Below the pieces are notes generated by a model. That model had not been told where the DNA came from. It did no database searches and worked only from the letters and a program-made list of their open reading frames with translations. Positions 47,054-58,600 of a DNA stretch of 64,000 nt are shown here, piece by piece. The DNA lies in NCBI GenBank assembly GCA_944470555.2, contig OX104127.1, positions 111,628,741 through 111,692,740 on the forward strand, written 5' to 3'. A program made the position numbers and the translations under genes. Source of the DNA: Heterobilharzia americana (lineage: Eukaryota > Platyhelminthes > Trematoda > Strigeidida > Schistosomatidae). Position 1 is the stretch's first letter. Each line of letters starts with the position of its first letter.

Positions 47054-48714
47054 TTAAATTTTTCTCTGTTGATCTAGTAATTATTCCTCTAGCTTGCTTC
47101 GCACTTCATAAGGCTTTTCTCCTTTTCATAATTCATATTCTTAATACTGCATTTATGAGCTTGGAAATTAGTTCTTCATCACTCACCATCTCATAAGGAA
47201 CCTTTCATTCTATTCCAGAAAACGGGTTTTGATGATGAAATGCTGACCTTTTATTCAGTAACCAAACTGTTTGCAAAGTAGCTGAAAAACTTACTAATCG
47301 TTGATAATTTTGATGGTGCGTGTTAAAATTTTTCATAGCTGAACTGTTCATCAGCTCTTGACATGTGATATTAGCAAGGTGTCGCTTCTAAATGAAGTCA
47401 CTAAGATCAAGGACTGGGGCTGATAATATAGAGTTGTGATCAGTCGACTTTTTATGCTGCTGAAAACATCTGAACGGCTCATTTTTATCAGGAACCCTTG
47501 TCTGTCATCCACTCCCGGTGAACCCTGTGTTAAAAAAACGAAAACTGTCGGCTTGAGTTTAGATCAATTCTAAATGGTTAGTGAAGTTTTTGAACCAGAC
47601 CGCCGGGTTTTGAACTAAATTTCATAGTCATATCATCAGTTTATCCTACCAGTAATAACATGAAGTAGTGTTTAGAGACTAATTTAGGTGAGTGAAGTAT
47701 TGATTCTCTTTGAAACATGAAGATAAACAATCTGGCAGTAATTTACTTCATAAGTAGGCAGTGCATATTACGAGGAAATTAAGTAGTCAGCATATTCACA
47801 TATTAAGCATATACAAACTCAGATAAATGTACAAAAACATAATCAGATAACTACCTACTAGTGAATATTAACAAAGTCAATAAAAGTTATGCATCTGACA
47901 GTCGAAAATGTGACAATTAAGAGAAATGTACACTCTATATCTGAAAAGTAATAGTATATTTATATTTTGACTACAACAAATCGATTGTGAATTCAGTACA
48001 TCAGTATAGATCAGAACTCGTAATTTAGATACACCTTTCAAAATAAGCGCCATTTGTTTAAGTTATCATTACAGTATAGCTTTTTGTTGTATTTCTAGTT
48101 GAAACAGCTAACAGATGTTTAATAATAATACATGAAAAAATGTTGAGTTTTTTCTGTGTATAAGCTATTTTATTTTCATAGTAAACCAATCAGTCACCTA
48201 TGTTATCTTCAGCATGGAAACTGCCTTACAATATTGTTACTTTCCTGAAGCAAAATAGTTCGGCATATATATGAAATCATGAGATGCCATAATTTGATTT
48301 TGAATATTGAACTTGTTTACAATACATGTATATGGGAATAAAAGGCGAGGGTATTTCTGAATTCCCCCGCCCTCTAACAACGGTTTCTTTGATTTTTGAT
48401 TTGGTTACTTTGACCTTACTTCATTATCTCAAAGTGTATTGGTATAAACTTCATAAAATTGGAGTTTGAAAAGCAAAACAGAAAAAACGACCATTTAACC
48501 AACAAATAATCACCTTCATCTTCAGTCGGTCAGTCAATGTCAGTATTCCGACATAACTTTACTGTGTGACTATCTCAGTTGTCACATTTCATATCAGCAC
48601 ATCAAGATATAAGGTAACACGACGAAAGACGAAGTGGTGAATATCGAGAACCATAACATAGAAAGAACAGCGGTTACAGTATGATATTAAGGCTTAAATG
48701 AAGTTAAAGGGCGG
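47054..48714. other. No gene recognised
   Basis: AT-rich, no repeat or exon identified. Confidence 0.4.
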
Positions 48715-48810
48715 TAGAGTACGGTTCCGTATTAAATTCGTTTATTTGATGTAACCTACTATGACAGAGTACAATTTACCGGTTGATGTTTCGAGTACAA
48801 TTCATTGGTG
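48715..48810 (+). mobile_element. Penelope-like element terminal fragment
   Basis: GCGGTAGAGTACGGTTCCGT, then TTCGTTTATTTGATGTAACC and GATGTTTCGAGTACAATTCA align with the PLE end at 22971-23070. There is no coding part. Confidence 0.45.
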
Positions 48811-48889
48811 GTGTTTGATATTGTGTTATATCAGAATAATTATACCTATAAAGTTACAGAAGTATACTTACTGGTGATATTATTTTCCC

Positions 48890-49145
48890 GCTGAGCAATA
48901 TACTGAACCGAATTGATCGATCACTTTTGATAAATAGGCTCCATTTCATTTTGATGCTATTTTTTTGGTAGCGGCTAGCAGTGTAATCTAGGATTCACAT
49001 TTCTTTCCATTTAGGACTTATAAGCTAGATGTACCTACATATTATTGCTTGATGGTTTTCTCACTGAGTTTCTAACCCAGAGCCCATTGTTACAAACGCC
49101 AGAGCGTTATCTAGTTGACCACTGTGTCACAAGAGCCACCTGTCA
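48890..49145 (-). mobile_element. Sm-alpha-like SINE, full length but decayed
   Basis: On the minus strand: a tRNA-like head from about 49145 (GGTGGCTCTTGTGACACAGT, B-box-like GGGTTAGAAACTC), a linker, a hammerhead block in which CTGANGA reads CTTATAA and the cleavage triplet is AATC-like, then the 3' body and the tail GATCGATCAATTCGGTTCAG (about 48920-48900). It shows the complete order of parts, with the 3' tail that the 49868-50050 copy lacks. Confidence 0.65.
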
Positions 49146-49574
49146 CTCAATAAAGACGAAAAACACGTCATGGACTCCAATACTAACCAACATCAAGTAA
49201 ATAGCATCACAGAATTATGATTTCGTCAAAGGAAATACTTTTTAATGATATATTCTCAAAGTGCTAAAACCACATATTAGTTCTAAATCGTCATTAGCGT
49301 ATTAGTATATCTCTGGGTTTATGAAATGAATAATTTTACAAAAGGGAGTTGTGATTACTAAATCAAATAAGTGGTTTTAACTAGTAGATTAAAACCGTAA
49401 AAAATATAGTGATGGGTCAGTGACAATCTAAGTTCTACTCAGTTATAAATAAGTTACAGTCTTCTCGCTGGAAGCAGTTCAAAACAAAGTCCATGACATA
49501 TGAGTGTTAATCAAGAATTGTGATTAGAAAATAACATTAACAATACTAACAGTCCAACAATCAGTTTGATGATC
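49146..49574. other. No gene recognised
   Basis: AT-rich, nothing identified. Confidence 0.3.
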
Positions 49575-49700
49575 TGAAGTGGCCGTGGTTTGTTAGACGT
49601 GCAATGATGCTAGGTGATGAGGATTGAAGGTGGGATGAAAATCTGAGCTGCGGCAGGATTCGAACCAGCGAAATGAGGTTGAAATATGGTCAGCAGTCTA
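49575..49700 (-). mobile_element. Third SINE-like repeat (type C), tRNA-like B box
   Basis: The minus strand carries TCGCTGGTTCGAATCCTGCC (B box GGTTCGAATCC), followed by AGATTTTCATCCCACCTTCA. The same block recurs on the minus strand at 53297-53370. The head is degenerate. No hammerhead was found. Confidence 0.55.
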
Positions 49701-49775
49701 ATCTGGCAGCTCACATGGTAGATCACTGCGTCAGTAACCCGAAGGCCACTGGTTTGGACCCCATCAGATCCCATA
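49701..49775 (+). repeat. tRNA-like head of a SINE
   Basis: CAGCTCACATGGTAGATCAC (A-box-like) and ACTGGTTTGGACCCC (B-box-like), 44 bases apart, resemble a decayed tRNA. No acceptor stem pairs, so it is more likely a SINE head than a tRNA gene. Confidence 0.4.
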
Positions 49776-49867
49776 TTCTCATTTCACGTTCAGTTATCAT
49801 CCAGTATCAATATCAAAGGTCACTGAAATTAATTTGACGTGCAAAAAACCGACATTAAACATTTTCA

Positions 49868-50050
49868 GATCATGTTAATGATGGATTGTAGCTAGCAGTG
49901 GAATCTAGGATGAGCATTTCGTATTATTTGTGACTCCTCGGCTGGATATACCTGCTTTCCAGTGAGTGTTATTCCCACCGGGATTCGGACTCGGGGGCAA
50001 CCGTTACAAACACCAGCACGCTGTCCACTACACCACCGAGCCACGACAGC
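49868..50050 (-). mobile_element. Sm-alpha-like SINE with good tRNA head
   Basis: On the minus strand: head GTGGCTCGGTGGTGTAGTGG (A box) and GAGTCCGAATCCCGG (B box), the linker GTGGGAATAACACTCACTGG, a hammerhead block, and the 3' part ATTCCACTGCTAGCTACAAT ending at ACATGAT. This is the clearest example of the family in the window, though 3'-truncated. It lies beside the palindrome at 50073-50282, which is made of the missing 3' tail. Confidence 0.8.
49905..49945 (-). ncRNA. Hammerhead ribozyme remnant in SINE
   Basis: The minus strand reads CCAGCCGAGGAGTCACAAAT, then AATACGAAATGCTCATCCTAG. GAAA and an ATC triplet are present, but the invariant U of CTGANGA is C (CCGAGGA) and stem II is weak. 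It is probably inactive. Confidence 0.5.
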
Positions 50051-50072
50051 TTCCCGTGCGACGGGTATAGTT

Positions 50073-50282
50073 TTTAGTATAATTGTTTTTATATGATACC
50101 GTCGTTGATTGGACCGAATTGATCGGTCTCTATTGGCATATGGGCTCCTGTGCGGATCCATCATTAACATGATGAGAACACTGACAATATCGAGACATCT
50201 GCACAGGAGCACACATGCCAACAGAGACCGATCAATTCGGTCCAATCAACGACGGTATCATGTAAAAAACAATTATACTAAA
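50073..50282. repeat. Palindrome built from two SINE 3' tails
   Basis: Left arm 50073-50153 and right arm 50201-50282 are reverse complements over about 81 bases with only a few differences, separated by 47 bases. Each arm contains the SINE tail GAGACCGATCAATTCGGTCC and the same outer flank AATTATACTAAA. The 47-base spacer carries CATCATTAACATGATGAG, the part of the SINE body expected before the tail on plus. The two 65-codon frames here on opposite strands are a by-product of the palindrome. Confidence 0.88.
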
Positions 50283-50984
50283 TTTCAGATTATCTTGTTA
50301 AACCATATCGTGACCAGGATAATAAAGCAATTTCGCGAATTGCTTCTGCACGGAAACCTCTAGCCTTAGATTACCGAAGCTTCGTGAATCTACACGCAGT
50401 GTGTGTGGGCATCAGAAAGTCTAGTTGAATTTATCAGACATTATCAGACGAAGAATTCAAGGCTGAATGACCAGATTATACCACATATTGCGGTGTAAAT
50501 GATGTTAATGATGTAGGTTACCTTTTGCTAGGCCATGCTGGGAGATTCTTTTCAAATACGTGTTGCTGTATGAACGATGTACATACCAACTCCCATGGAT
50601 TTTCTTTTTATAACTGAAAAGCTTAGATACGAAGAGTTATTTCCAACCACTATGGGTCTAAAGTAGGGTGTGGGGAGGATATACCGGAATTCAAACTTCT
50701 TCTGAGGTTTAATATCTCCATAAAATACCTTCAAGATTTCCCGTTTTAGATTGTCTAAGAAATCTGCAGGCATCTTCAGTTTGTTGTCTACTTGCAACCA
50801 CAAGTAAAATCAATTACCTTGAGTTTTACAGAAAGCCTGACAGCCGTCTGAGTGAGTATGCAATTACTTCTAGAACAGGCTAAACTACATACCTCACAAT
50901 AAGGAAGACATGTGATGTAATTATGATTAGTCAGTTATGCCCCAAATATCATCCAGCTAACAATACTGATTAACTGATTTTTAT
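50283..50984. other. No gene firmly recognised
   Basis: The minus-strand frame at 50552-50803 has balanced composition (for example MPADFLDNLKREILKVFYGD) and could be a lost or real exon, but no matching family or paired splice signals were seen. Confidence 0.25.
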
Positions 50985-51035
50985 ATCGAATAGGATTATC
51001 TAGTATGAAGTTATACTCTACCACAGATTCAAATT
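50985..51035 (-). mobile_element. Penelope-like element terminal fragment
   Basis: The minus strand reads TGTGGTAGAGTATAACTTCA, then TACTAGATAATCCTATTCGA, aligning with the PLE end at 44760 and 22971. Confidence 0.4.
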
Positions 51036-52538
51036 TCACTTCCTTATAAACTTTTTCCCACTCAGTAAATCTTTACCAGGAGATTGTTAAACTTCTTGGA
51101 AGTTTCATATAGACGATCGGCATATTTGTCAAAATTTATCTAGAATTTACGCCTTAAATTTACTACATCTAGTACGGTTATATTGTCAAAATCTTTCACT
51201 TATTTATAGATTCTAATCCTACTGGGAGTTGCAAAACAGCAGCATCTTTTCAAATTTGTCAACGTTTACTTCGGTAGCTAAACATGATGGAGACCAACTT
51301 TCAAACAGCATAACTTTTATAACACGATCATCTGACTCTGATTTTCCGCAAACAAACAGAGAGTAATCTCTGTTTCGTTTGAATGCATTGCTTTGCTTCA
51401 AGTCTGATTGTGTAACAGGTGTTCATATCTATAATGTAGTGAGAATCGGGATACTTGTAGAAGCTTCAAAAATACCTTAACAGCTGAGATAAAGGTCTAG
51501 GAATTACATCTGATTCTGTTATGTGGTTAAAACACACCAAATATTTACAGTACTTTATCTAAGCAAACAAGTATGGGGAAATTAGAATTTAACAAAGAGT
51601 TTGAATCAGTTTTCAAACGTGACTGTAGATGGAAACCTCCTTACGTAGGGAGATTTTGATGATATGATGATAACAGGTCACTTTATCACGAGTGATAAGA
51701 ATGATTGATGGATCTATCCGGGACATGGTATACTATTACTTATAAGCTTATACAAAATGTTTTACTAAGAGGAAAACTAATGACCTGTTACAAAATGTTC
51801 ACCTAATCCAAATCCTTTAATTACCTTGCTTCCGTTAACACTCCTTCAAGAAAGTTGGCTGAGGTTTATGAGCAACATAAATACATAGTCGAGAGGTTTT
51901 CATGAACTTCTGAGGGTTGTTTTCTAAGCAGATCACCTGCAGGTAGCCTCTTTACAGTACACTGCTGAATGACTTGTTACTTTTTACGTTATCTCCTTAT
52001 CTTAGGTCATGAAAATTAATTATTCAATTTAATTCCGCACTAAAAGATAGTTGTCATAAATTCATATCAGCTACTTTTGGTCAGTAGAAAATTGTTTTTT
52101 CCCATATACTATAAACAACCTGAACGAATTTTTATTCTTAATTGCATATATAATTTATAGGAAGTTTTTGTACACCGGGTTATGCATTTCAAAATATTAA
52201 ATTTTCGTGTATAGTCACATAAAGGTGATAAGTTGAATGCCTATTGGAAGACAGTGTTTTTGACCGGCCATGTTTTGACCAATCAGGATGCAGTTAAGAA
52301 ATAAGTCTCACATGTTCTTTTTTAGTTGTTGTATGACAGTTCAAAGCTAGAAATTGTGGTGAAACTTTCATTCGATTAAAGTTTTGACGATAAAATATAC
52401 AACATCGGTTATCGGAGTTTATAAACTGTTATCATTTTTCTCAAACAAAAACAAACATTACTGATGGGATTTAATTAAATCTGTAAATATGTTCACACTT
52501 TCTATTAGCTTTTATGGATTAACTTGAAGCTCCACATA
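51036..52538. other. No gene recognised; 5' flank of the candidate gene at 52539
   Basis: AT-rich. No clear TATA box or transcription start can be named. TTCTTTTTTAG at about 52316-52326 could be a splice acceptor or trans-splice site for the downstream gene, but this is not provable by reading. Confidence 0.3.
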
Positions 52539-52922
52539 ATGTATATTTCCCTAAATATATTTCATCTACTTATTATCATAATTATGCATGTTGGGTTTGA
52601 CAGTATTCAAAGTCGTTCATATCAGTCAATGGATTTTGAACGAATGTTCACAGGAAGACACATACTGTCATCCGACTGGGAGGGCGCTCCATCATTTTAT
52701 TCACCCGGTGGTATGACACCAGACAATGAACCTCGTGCCCCTATTTATTTGGAATTAATACACAATCTTACATCGGTGAATGGCGCCTCAGGTATTTGCG
52801 GTGTCTGTGCACGCATATATCGTGTTTTGTATATGACTCAATTAAATGCTGCTGAAGAGTGCCGACGCCATCACAATTCAAGACAAGCCGCCTTTGGGGA
52901 TATAACGGAATTTTACCACACT
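52539..52922 (+). CDS. First coding exon of a putative secreted protein (unidentified)
   Basis: From the ATG at 52539 the frame stays open for exactly 128 codons and then meets a consensus splice donor (CACT followed by GTAAGT at 52923), leaving a phase-0 junction. The start is like a signal peptide: MYISLNIFHLLIIIIMHVGF, a hydrophobic core of about 12 residues, with cleavage likely near residues 20-24. The exported part has one N-glycosylation site (NLT, about residue 84), a C-x-x-C pair (ICGVC, about residue 94) and a further Cys before RRHHNSR. Codon third positions are mixed rather than AT-saturated, unlike the flanks. I do not recognise a family. A possible but weak last exon is 53447-53521 (acceptor TGCAACATTTCAG, 24 codons then TGA). 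A secreted signalling or surface protein is inference. Confidence 0.6.
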
Positions 52923-52956
52923 GTAAGTACACCAGAAATGTTGTTCTGTTAATAAT

Positions 52957-52985
52957 GATATATATATATATATATATATATATAT
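52957..52985. repeat. (TA)n microsatellite in the putative first intron
   Basis: About 14 TA units, 35 bases after the GTAAGT donor. Confidence 0.95.
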
Positions 52986-53289
52986 TCTCCGTATTACCAC
53001 TGGTAGATTTCTCATATATATATCAGTCGTCTACGTGTGCATATGTTGCCGATCCGAAGGAATTGAGGTCGACGATAAGGTGCAATTAACAATAACAAAT
53101 TGTAGCGAAGTGTTTGATAATTAAACATCTGGCTAAATTATGATAGGAACAATAGGATTTACCGTTGAGGTTTAAAGGAGTGGACGAATCGAAGGCGGAG
53201 GATAATGCAAGACAGACCCAAACATGGTGAATTCAGTGTTTACCTAATTTAGGTTCTGTGTATCCTTTTGCTTGTCAACCATTCTTATC

Positions 53290-53435
53290 TATTTGTAGTG
53301 GGTGATGATTGAAGGTGAGATGAAAATCTGGACCGCTGCCGGACTCGAACCAGCGAGTTCTACCTACAAGGTACCTACAAGGTTTTCAACTGCTAACCGA
53401 ACATATCACTAGACTGAATCCCGTTTCTTTTACTG
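53290..53435 (-). mobile_element. Type-C SINE-like repeat with an 11-bp tandem duplication
   Basis: The minus strand carries a tRNA-like head (TCTAGTGATATGTTCGGTTA), the B box TGGTTCGAGTCCGGC, then CAGATTTTCATCTCACCTTC. It shares the last part with 49575-49700. TACCTACAAGG is repeated in tandem at 53361-53371 and 53372-53382 (plus coordinates), lengthening the variable-arm region. Confidence 0.6.
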
Positions 53436-54611
53436 CAACATTTCAGCCACATAGTATAATGAGTTACCGCACATCAGGTGTTTTCAATAGCAATAAAAAA
53501 CTTATGTCACATAGCAGATGAATAAGATTAACATGGAATCCAGCATATAAGTGTATCTGTTCAAGTTGCCACACGCTACAGTAATCTCCAAGGAACAAGT
53601 GGATAAAAGTGATATTAGAGTAGACGAAGTTGTATGAGGAATTAACAAGTTGAATATAAAGGTTAGTGCAAACATTCAAGCTTTGGAAATCGTCAGTAAA
53701 TGAATATAACTACGTCACTGTGACTGATTTTTAACCATGTCATCAAGAGTTCTCAATCACTGATTCTTTTCATTTCGGGGACCCCAACCAGATAGTCTAC
53801 ACCTTCGTACACGGCTCAGATGAAGTGTCAGAGACTGGTTCCATATCTTGGTCTGGTTGTCCTCACTGTAACCGTTTACAAATAACTTATTCAAGGCATA
53901 AACAATATGCTGACAGTGTAGCAGGATGAATATTTTGCCAATGTTATTCGTTGTCTGTTCTTTACTTTCTAAAAGACAGTGGTCTGAGTTTATTTCTTGA
54001 TACCATCTTATTTATTTTAATCCTATTTTTCATGCACACTTTGCAATCAACCAGGGAACCGTTTAAAAACAGGAAGGATTAGGATGAGCTTTAAAGGAAG
54101 GAATCACTAAAGTGTCCTCATCGTTAAGCCTAGAGACCTTAGACTTATTTGTTTGGCTGTTACGGACGAAGACTCATAATGAGTCAGGAACTGAAACCAA
54201 ACAGTTTTTCAGCTCTTCGTTAAATGATACTTATAGGTAAAGAATACCGAGAAGTTTGTACTTATTTATTTCCCAGCTAATTGATTGTTTTAGCTTATGA
54301 ATAAAAATCTAATTCCATAGCTTAAACTCCTTAGGTTTTGGCATTCACTTGGTTTACTTCGAAGATACGAATAGAATATCTTGGTGTCTTTTCTTATCTA
54401 TTTACTTATATTCAACGTTTTCGGTGCTTGACCTTAAAACCATCAGTTAATAGGGGAATTTCCTTCAAAAAGATCATGTAGGTTTGCGTGTTAAATTAAA
54501 ATTACTCTGTGATTTGTTTCTGTAACCGCGATTGGACATCAAGAATTTAGAACAATGAGTCACAAGCTACTGATCACTCCTATAAATAGGATTATATATT
54601 TCAAATGTAGC
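53436..54611. other. No gene recognised apart from the tentative exon at 53447-53521
   Basis: AT-rich with no repeat identified. If the gene starting at 52539 continues, its next exons could lie here or further right; none with a convincing acceptor and longer frame was found. Confidence 0.3.
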
Positions 54612-55645
54612 ATAATCTCCCTGATTGTGGTCGACTAGACTGGATCATGTAACAAACTATGAGGAGCTGTAAGAAGATGAGCATACACTGGCTGAACCGA
54701 TGAAAAGACACTAGACAATTCGGATTTCGCCGATGATGATGATAATGATGATTTATGTCTCATACATTGTCTCACAAACTCGAAGATCCACAGGCAAAAA
54801 CCAACAAGTTGACAGAAGGGACGAGGCAGCGAAGACGCGACTTCCTTCAGCTGATCGTAGAGGAGACGGAGGTGATGAAGATACTCAACCAACACAACAA
54901 CATCAACAAACAAGAGGCACCAATCACCATGAACTGGAGAAACCTAAGGGAAGTAGTCTCTCTCACCTACACCTACCCAGGTAAGGCAGCATCGTTTCAA
55001 ATACAGGTGGCGGCACAGGCACAGATGAGCACGTCGAAACAGCCAGGATCGGAACAGTGAGATAGGTCCTCATTAATCTGAAACCGGTGTGGGGAAATCT
55101 ACTACACTGCAGTGCACTCAGCATAAAGCGTGAACAACATCCGGATTCTCAACACTAATTCACTCAAGTAAGTCAGTGCTTCTGTGTGACGGTTGAGAGA
55201 CTCGGCGCATCACGAAAGCATTTCCAACAAACTACAGACATACACCAACAGCTGCTGCCTACGCTCACTCGATGCTGAAGATCATATGGCCAGAAAGAAT
55301 AAGCAACAAGTCACTCACTCTGGTTGGTGACGAACGAGAGAAGCAAGAACCCACCACCCGAGAAGTATGCAGAAGAAGGAAGTGGATTGGATTGGATTGG
55401 GGATAGAGTGAGAAGACTGATTGGGGATATCGCGTGCCAGGCCGTCGAGTATAATGTGAAGGGGGGTGAGGAGTTGGGCGTCGTAGGTGAGGTGAGGGTG
55501 ACATGTAGGAGATGATGTGAGGAAGAAGTGAAGGGTTGTGGGCAGTTGTTGAGCCAGGTTGAGAAGACTGTAGAGAAGAGAGTGAAATGGAGAGGTGCTG
55601 CTGAGGCCCTACATTCCACTGGGAACCCAAGGGACAAATAGTAAT
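54612..55645 (+). mobile_element. RTE subfamily 2, 3' 1.0 kb, plus strand
   Basis: It begins at CCTGATTGTGGTCGACTAGA, inside the reverse transcriptase just before the FADD box (5'-truncated), and runs through the MNWRNLREVVSLTYTYPGKA block and the C-terminal part to CCACTGGGAACCCAAGGGAC and a short tail (AAATAGTAATAAT). It matches the minus copy at 43000-44050 closely, including the direct repeat TTGGATTGGATTGG and the repeat-expanded active-site box. Stops and frameshifts are numerous. No target duplication was found. Confidence 0.88.
54732..54752 (+). repeat. GAT-codon expansion within the reverse-transcriptase active-site motif
   Basis: The box reads F-A followed by four Asp codons, Asn, two Asp codons and Leu, where the 10.3-kb element has F-A-D-D-L. 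Five extra codons are inserted in frame. The same Asn (AAT) interruption occurs in the 43.9-kb copy. Confidence 0.85.
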
Positions 55646-58600
55646 AATGAGTAAATGGATAGACTAATGCAAACTGTATGTCAAGTGCGCAAATAACTAA
55701 TCTCTCTACCTGATTTCAGTAATATCCAGTTCAATAACATTATTACTGTATTTACTCATATGATAATCATCACCAGCTTACTAAATGGATGTACTGAAGG
55801 GTATCAAATTTGCCTGCTTGATTTTACTAAGCGAAACCTAAACCCTAAGTAATCCCAACTGTATATCAAATCCATCATTTGAAGGGTAAGTGTATCTCCT
55901 ATTTTAACTGACATGATTATTGGGTATTCTCCAAGCTTTGAATTTTGTCTTAGTTGTTCCATCAACAGGCGAAGAAACTTCAGCATTTACTCCATAAGTA
56001 AGTCTTAACTGTTTGAGGGAGGTAGGATGAGTTCGACCTTATGTCCCATTTGTTAAGACGAAAGTGGTGAGAAGGGGGCAGCCAGCAAGAAAAATTGAGG
56101 TTTAGATTTCCTCTTCTTTTTGGTAACCGATAAGGGTGTCCATAATCTAAAGGAAGTTGATGTATTCCCAGAGTATTGTGCTCATACCACCCAGTATCCT
56201 TTTCAAGGATGTTTGGTAGAAATATTCCACTAACACCTAGAACTGGACAATATGGCGTTTATTACTATCGTGAGATCTATCATTACACTTAAGACATAAT
56301 TGTGATAGTACTGACGTACAGCTTTTTAAGCCGACACACAATCCGTCATGACTTCTTAACTTGCTAAAGGATCAGCTAGTCAATATAAGCATGGAGTCTG
56401 ACAATACGGCGTAACCGTACAAGTTGAGGACTGAAAGCTATATTATATAACACTACTTGTGTCTCAGATACATCATAACACGTCCATTTTCCATGAAGTC
56501 TGATTTATCTTTTGTGAACTAGACTTATTTTTCCAGGATAAAAGCATTTGATGTGCTGGTAGAAATCTGACCACTAGATAATAAAAAGCAGTCATAACAG
56601 TGATAAGTATATCACTGAAATAAATAATGAGTGAGTTTTGTTTTTATGAATTAAATAAGTTATGTGATACTGTAACTATAACAACAATCCATTAAAACTG
56701 GAAAAGTATTCGTTTTAGTAACAAAAATAAAAGCTTAAAAAACAAAATAACTAAAAAACTTTTTTTATCCCTCTAACGATTCATAGTGTCTAATAGCAGG
56801 GTTTTAGGTAGATAGCAACAACATTAATTGCAATAATGACGATATGTGTTGTGCAGTTATTTCTCTTTTAACTATTTATCTTCATAGTGGAAATTTATTA
56901 TTCATGTATTTTAGAAAATGTGTAAAGTTTTAAATAATTGTAACACCTATTATGTAATCCTACCCATTTCGAATTAAATATTGCTTTCCACTTTGACGTA
57001 CCATTTACATAAGGTGGATTGAATTCTATTCAGACTGAGTATATGGTGTCGTCAAACCAATCTTGTTTCAGAAAGTGATGTTAGGATAAGTTTAAACACA
57101 TTAAACTACTGTTGGTTATAAGAACTCTAATCCTACCTGACTGATATTGTAAAGATGGCGCAAATCAATGACTGAACACTATTGGTGATATCTCTTGAAA
57201 AGGGTGACAGTGTTGCAGATATATGCACCTTTTGTCATCCTAGAAATTTTGAACATTTTCACTAGTCTCTAACTAATTATTCGCTCTCCTGTCGTATATA
57301 TTTGTAAATTTAAATGTTATTCTTCAGTCATCCATTTCTCTACGTGTACTCCAGACAGACACGCAAAATCAGCATAGAACCTCGCATAGAAGTGGATCAG
57401 TTAAAGTCGCAGTGAACTGTGGCTATTTGAACTGATGCACTTCTGTACAGGTAACCATGGTGATTGGATTGTGCTCAGAGTAAATCTCACTAACCCTGGT
57501 AACTGTCAGTAGCCTATTAATAGATGTATATTATGTTAAGCTCCGGTTTTTTGGTGTTATAAATGATTTTAAAGACTGCTTCATCAATTACTTATGTTTT
57601 TTTGGTAAAACACGCCTGTGTATTTATCCAAGTGACGTTTGAAGAGATTTATCGCCGAAATAAAGACACTTATTGAGTGACTCTACTTAGAATTTACTGA
57701 TTTACGTCGTTTGTAAACTGATGTTAGTATGAATTGAAGACCTCTTCACTGTGATAAGCGCAGTCCCCTAGACAATCCATAATGTTGTTCTAATCTTACT
57801 CGGCGTCAGCTGAATATTAATAGTTAATATTGGACTAATCTCCTCATAAAGTGTAAACGTTTCCTAATATTTTTGTCCAATTATGCGCTACATATCAGCT
57901 GAAAGTAGTATATAATTAGACATGTATATCATGAAGTGGAAATTCGGTGAAAAGAAATGATATCACACTTAACTTCCTGATTAATAATATGTAGGATTAT
58001 CCTTTTCACCTTGAATAAGAAACAACTATCACTACATTCCCTAGTTTGAAATCTATTAACTGACAATAAATCATACAGGGTAACTTATTTTCATCCTAGA
58101 ATTAAACCCAAGTCATGTATCAATAGAACACCCACACCCAGGTAATAAACAATGATTCAAATTATACTAATGATGATGGTGATTGCCATGTAGATGATGT
58201 TAATTTATGATGATTGGGATTACATATCGCTGTTCGGTTCATAATTATTCTGCATAAATGGAATCATTTCTGCCCTATGAACGAAAAAGTGGAGAGATCA
58301 TTGAGAAGCTAAACAGATAGAATATTCCTGTAAGAACAAAACCATAGCCATCTCATAGAAATAGCGAATTACTGAAATAGCTAATATTTTAAGTAATGAG
58401 CTCTCTTTTCTTAGTTAAATGGTTGTTTGACTAGCAGTCAAGTTTACCTATACAGCCTAAGTATGATCGTAAAGTTCAATACTTAGTGAGCCAGTCATTC
58501 ATTTTTTCCGATCTAAACGGTCTGCTTAAGTCACTTAATACCCTATAATAGGCGTTAACCATAGTTTTATGCATAATTGTCGAGTTACACTCAGGGAAAA

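Noticed and set aside
49701..49775. Possible functional tRNA gene
   Set aside because: The internal boxes are imperfect and no acceptor stem forms; better explained as a SINE head.
50109..50363. Two similar frames on opposite strands at the palindrome
   Set aside because: They arise from the inverted SINE tails and contain no protein signature.
50552..50803. 83-codon minus-strand frame with balanced composition
   Set aside because: Possible splice signals (TTGCAAGTAG, GGTATGTAC) are ambiguous and no family was recognised; kept only as a remark.
52859..53089. Frame overlapping the secreted-protein exon in another phase
   Set aside because: It runs through the TA microsatellite and the splice donor; shadow of the real exon.
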